Shown here piece by piece: positions 60,580 to 64,000 of a stretch of 64,000 nucleotides of DNA; positions within the stretch are counted from its first letter, which is position 1, and each line of letters opens with the position of its first letter. A program made the translations under genes and the position numbers. This stretch comes from Bacteroidetes bacterium HGW-Bacteroidetes-2 (GTDB taxonomy: Bacteria > Bacteroidota > Bacteroidia > Flavobacteriales > Flavobacteriaceae): positions 97,647 through 161,646 of the forward strand of contig PHDJ01000002.1 of assembly GCA_002842575.1 (NCBI GenBank), given 5' to 3'. The notes under the pieces were generated by a model. That model ran no database searches. It saw nothing but the letters and a program-made list of their open reading frames with translations, and had not been told where the DNA came from.

Positions 60580-61599
60580 ATGAAACTAAAATTTTTAATA
60601 CCCATATTATTTTTATCATTAATACTACTAAACTCGTGTAGTAAAGAAGATGCCATTGCAAATGATGTTGCAAACAGTACACAGGAAATTCAAAAAGTGG
60701 TTTTTGAGGTTCCGGGAGCTAAAAGCATTTCTACTTCTGGCACAATGTTGTCTTTTTCAAGTTTTGAAGAATTTGAAAGCACCGTGTCTAATCTAGTAGA
60801 TTTGGTAGATGCTCATGAAGATGTCTTTGTCAGACAATATGCAGAACTTAGTGATGAGGAATTAAATGCTATAGAATTGACAACAGGTTTTGTGTCTCAA
60901 CAACCCCTTATAGATTTTGAAAACCAATATAGTTTCACAAATTCTTTACGTAAAAAGTATAATGAATTAGAAGCAATTTGGTTAAATAATGAAGAGTTGG
61001 ACCCAACTACAGATCCCGATAACACAATATATTTTAGTGCCGCAGAACAAACCCTTATAAATGAACATCAAGAGGTAATGGTTGCAGGTAAGGTATATGT
61101 GTTTTCAAAAATGAGTAATACGTTTGAGGTACACGATGAGTATGGTGCTTCATTGGCTAAGATTAAAAATAATGAGGATGTGTCACAAGATCCTAACATT
61201 ACTTCTTATGAAAAATCTAGTGGGAGTTGTACAACCTGGAAAAGCCAAGAAGATTTTCACACTTATATCACAAATTATAAAGCTAAAAGAATTATAACAT
61301 TTAGGTCATTACCACAATATACTAAATCCAAAGCAAAAGTTATTTCTTATAAAAAAAGCGGCAATAGTTGGACTAGATACAGGACGAATCTTTATGTTAG
61401 TGTACAAACTTACTTAAAAGGAAGCGATTGTGCAACTACAGTAAAACAAGGCTATGGCAATAAGAGTAAAAGAAGAAAAGAACTAAAAAAGACCCTTACA
61501 GATTGGGGCAATAACACTCTTAGAGCAAAAAACGGTCAATCTGTTTTTGCTAATTATGGATATAATGGTTATTCAAGTTCTAAAGTACTAGCATGGTAA
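60580..61599 (+). CDS. Hypothetical lipoprotein
   Basis: Lipobox MKLKFLIPILFLSLILLNSCSKE; start moved from 60508. Confidence 0.75.
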   Translation: MKLKFLIPILFLSLILLNSCSKEDAIANDVANSTQEIQKVVFEVPGAKSISTSGTMLSFSSFEEFESTVSNLVDLVDAHEDVFVRQYAELSDEELNAIELTTGFVSQQPLIDFENQYSFTNSLRKKYNELEAIWLNNEELDPTTDPDNTIYFSAAEQTLINEHQEVMVAGKVYVFSKMSNTFEVHDEYGASLAKIKNNEDVSQDPNITSYEKSSGSCTTWKSQEDFHTYITNYKAKRIITFRSLPQYTKSKAKVISYKKSGNSWTRYRTNLYVSVQTYLKGSDCATTVKQGYGNKSKRRKELKKTLTDWGNNTLRAKNGQSVFANYGYNGYSSSKVLAW

Positions 61600-62423
61600 T
61601 TCTGTTAAATTTTAAAAAGGCGAATTTTATATTCGCCTTTTTCTTTTCATTAATAAGCTTTTCCCAAGAAAAAAAACAGATATTTTATCCTGAATTTGAA
61701 GGTTTCAAAAAAATTGGGTTTTTTATAGCTCCTGTCATGTATCAAAAGGCGAGTATAGATAGGAAATTTGGGGAGTATGAAATTATAAATAAAAACATAT
61801 TGAGTTTTAGCTTTGGTTTTGAATACGTAAAAAACCATACAAAGGAATGGACTTTTAGATCAGGTTTACGATTTGATTTAGTGCCCTTTTATAATATTGA
61901 GTTTGTTATACCAAATTTTGATCTAGATGGATTCGGTGGCATGAACCTCGAAGATGATAATCTCAGGAATGTTTCAAAAATAAATATTACAATCCCCTTG
62001 TTGTATGAGGTTAAAAAACAAATGGGGGAAAATGTTTTTTTCTCTGCATATTCCGGATTTAATATGATGCTTATGCAACCAGGTCGTTTTGAATTAGGCT
62101 ATCATTATGCTCCTGATTCAAACCCTAATGAAGGTAGACAGGTATTTGGTTTGTATGGAGAAGCAACAAACCCAACTATTATATATCCTAATTTTGTTAT
62201 AAGTCCCGGTTTCTATTTTGTTTTTAATAAATCCATCATGCAACTAAACATAATGTATCAAAAAGCATTAGTTAAACATTTTAAGGGAGAGTATCAATTT
62301 GGCAATTTAGAAGTTTCACCACCTTCAAGAGGCGATTACATATTGTCCGGCAATTATTTAGGGATGAGCTTGACCATGTTTTTGAAAAAAAAGAAAGTCA
62401 AAAATAATAAATTTGACTATTAA
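61593..62423 (+). CDS. Hypothetical outer-membrane beta-barrel-like protein
   Basis: Signal-peptide-like N-terminus ending SFSQ; alternating amphipathic strands; overlaps upstream stop by 7 nt. Confidence 0.65.
   Translation: MVILLNFKKANFIFAFFFSLISFSQEKKQIFYPEFEGFKKIGFFIAPVMYQKASIDRKFGEYEIINKNILSFSFGFEYVKNHTKEWTFRSGLRFDLVPFYNIEFVIPNFDLDGFGGMNLEDDNLRNVSKINITIPLLYEVKKQMGENVFFSAYSGFNMMLMQPGRFELGYHYAPDSNPNEGRQVFGLYGEATNPTIIYPNFVISPGFYFVFNKSIMQLNIMYQKALVKHFKGEYQFGNLEVSPPSRGDYILSGNYLGMSLTMFLKKKKVKNNKFDY
61614..61642 (+). terminator. Terminator-like perfect 12-bp hairpin inside signal-peptide codons of ORF 61593
   Basis: AAAAAGGCGAAT-TTTAT-ATTCGCCTTTTT; 15 nt after upstream stop codon. Confidence 0.65.
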
Positions 62424-62535
62424 ACCAACCAAATCCTTTTATAAGTAAATTAGTTTTTAACCCTGCGTCCAATAGAAAGAAAGTCTTATTCAATAAATTA
62501 CCTATACAAAAAATCTAACATTTAATAAAAAAGCT

Positions 62536-63474
62536 ATGAAAAAAATGTATTTGTTCACCGTAATAATTTTTTTATTTCACACAGCCCAAGCCCAATTCAC
62601 CGCCATCCCTGATTCTAATTTTGAGCAAGCCCTTATTGACTTGGGTTATGATGATGTTATAGATGGTCAAGTGCTTACTGCAAACATTGTTAGTCAAATA
62701 GAACTAGATATGTGGGATTATGCCATTCAAGACCTAACAGGTATAGAAAGTTTTCTCGCTTTGGAAATTCTTACTGTAGATGAGAACTTATTAACCACGA
62801 TTAATCTTCAAAATAATGTAAATCTTAAATTTTTATGGGCAGACTTTAATAACATCACGCAATTAGATCTTTCTAATAATACCCAACTAATTCAAGTTAT
62901 TCTGGACGATAATAATCTAACGCAAATAGACTTAAGCAACCAGCCCAATCTTGAAAGTTTGTGGATAGATAATAATAATCTAACGCAGCTTGATTTAGGT
63001 CTAAACGCTACTTTTACCGAACTGTATAGTAGTAATAATCCAAATTTAGCTTTCATAAATATTAAAAATGGAAACAATCTTTTCCTAGAAATATTTGAAG
63101 CCATGGGAATGGCCACAAACGCTTGCATTCAAGTGGATGATGCTCAAGCCGCAACAAATGCCAATACTTTCCCATACAATCAGTGGATCGTTTCAGCTTC
63201 TAGTACGTTTTCCGAAAATTGTGCTTTGACTGCTGAAGATTTTACCTTTCAAAACCTAGCGTTTTACCCAAACCCTACTACAGATCAACTTACATTTGTG
63301 AATGCCATCATCGCTTCTTTTGAAATTTATGATTCTAAAGGAAGTGTAGTGCTTAAAAACACCAATTTAAACAGCAATACTATGGATGTTTCAAGCCTAA
63401 CTCCGGGCATTTATTTTCTAAAAATACATACCGATAAAAACCAAACCCAAAACATTCGGTTTGTAAAAAAGTAA
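62536..63474 (+). CDS. Leucine-rich-repeat surface protein with T9SS type A sorting domain
   Basis: Signal peptide; NLTQIDLSNQPNLESLWIDNNNLTQLDL repeats; C-terminal FYPNPTTDQLTF...LTPGIYFLKI...FVKK. Confidence 0.9.
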   Translation: MKKMYLFTVIIFLFHTAQAQFTAIPDSNFEQALIDLGYDDVIDGQVLTANIVSQIELDMWDYAIQDLTGIESFLALEILTVDENLLTTINLQNNVNLKFLWADFNNITQLDLSNNTQLIQVILDDNNLTQIDLSNQPNLESLWIDNNNLTQLDLGLNATFTELYSSNNPNLAFINIKNGNNLFLEIFEAMGMATNACIQVDDAQAATNANTFPYNQWIVSASSTFSENCALTAEDFTFQNLAFYPNPTTDQLTFVNAIIASFEIYDSKGSVVLKNTNLNSNTMDVSSLTPGIYFLKIHTDKNQTQNIRFVKK

Positions 63475-63504
63475 ACAGAACGTAATCATTTACCAAAAAT
63501 AATT

Positions 63505-63538
63505 AACCGGTTTCTCCGCAAAAGAAATCGGTTTTTTT
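63505..63538 (+). terminator. Intrinsic terminator (start of direct repeat copy 2)
   Basis: AACCGGTTTCT/AGAAATCGGTT hairpin plus T-run. Confidence 0.75.
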
Positions 63539-63655
63539 ATTAAGAAATTTGGATTGCATTACAAAAAAATTGGCAGAAAATGCAATGAATTAATTGTTTC
63601 CTATGCTTTAGTTTACAACAAAAAATCCGTGAAGACCAGCTTAATCAGTGTCATC

Positions 63656-63678
63656 CCTGCCTTTGCCGGCAGGCAGGT
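63656..63678. repeat. GC-rich palindromic insert CCTGCCTTTGCCGGCAGGCAGGT in repeat copy 2
   Basis: Present in copy 2, replaced by a single A in copy 1. Confidence 0.6.
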
Positions 63679-64000
63679 GTGTTCTATTTATATAATGGTT
63701 GGGAATATCGTTCAATAGCACACCGATGACGCGGATGTAACGGACAACCGCTGGTTTTAATTTTTTTTTTAAATACTGCCTATCAAAGGTGTTTTTGAAC
63801 TTAAAAAGTCTTTTAAAAATGCAATAAATTCATAGTATCCTATTCTTACTATTTTTAATGTTTTATTGCATATTATGTAAAAAAATAAGAAAAAACTATT
63901 TCATAATAAACCTAATAAACTGATTTATAGCCTATTAAAAAAAATCTTAAAAATTTCTTAAAAAAAAGTGAAAAAAATTAGGTTATGGGGGGGGGGGGGG

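Larger units (their letters stand above)
63505..64000 (+). repeat. ~0.5-kb direct repeat, copy 2, ending in a G tract of at least 14 at the window edge
   Basis: Homologous to 59923-60389; carries a 23-bp GC-rich palindromic insert. Confidence 0.85.

Noticed and set aside
62800-63000. Internal DNA repeats GATAATAATCTAACGCA
   Set aside because: Explained by leucine-rich repeat coding units
59923-64000. Direct repeats as ends of a composite transposon
   Set aside because: No transposase or integrase between or within the repeats; terminal inverted repeats absent

Overview
AT-rich 64-kb chromosomal window from a Bacteroidota genome, most likely Flavobacteriaceae (TAnnTTTG-type -7 boxes, a T9SS C-terminal sorting domain, exosortase XrtF, POT/S9 peptide genes). 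Largely housekeeping: a CusABC-type RND metal efflux operon, XrtF plus partner, purH, the mreBCD-pbp2-rodA elongasome operon, a tail-specific protease, surE, lpxB, comEC, two POT transporters plus DPP-IV, HMG-CoA reductase plus GYDIA GHMP kinase, PpiD-like isomerase, lptC, coaX and tRNA-Phe. Items most worth follow-up: (1) a 14-kb cluster (45.8-59.9 kb) combining a TonB receptor, a YnjBCD-like ABC importer, two ThuA-like proteins, an ArsM-like methyltransferase, a non-ArsS-looking radical SAM protein, a rhodanese, PNP, DUF547 and three glycosyltransferases of the arsenosugar-associated TIGR04282/TIGR04283 type; (2) a surface-protein cassette flanked by two ~0.48-kb direct repeats, each ending in a long poly-G tract, the first placed directly 5' of a -7-like box (candidate phase-variable promoter); (3) two perfect terminator-like hairpins inside the signal-peptide codons of downstream genes (lptC, 18-bp stem; ORF 61593, 12-bp stem); (4) a phenylalanine-4-hydroxylase gene broken by one in-frame TAG where a Trp is expected. 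All functional calls are from reading translations by eye; no database search was run.
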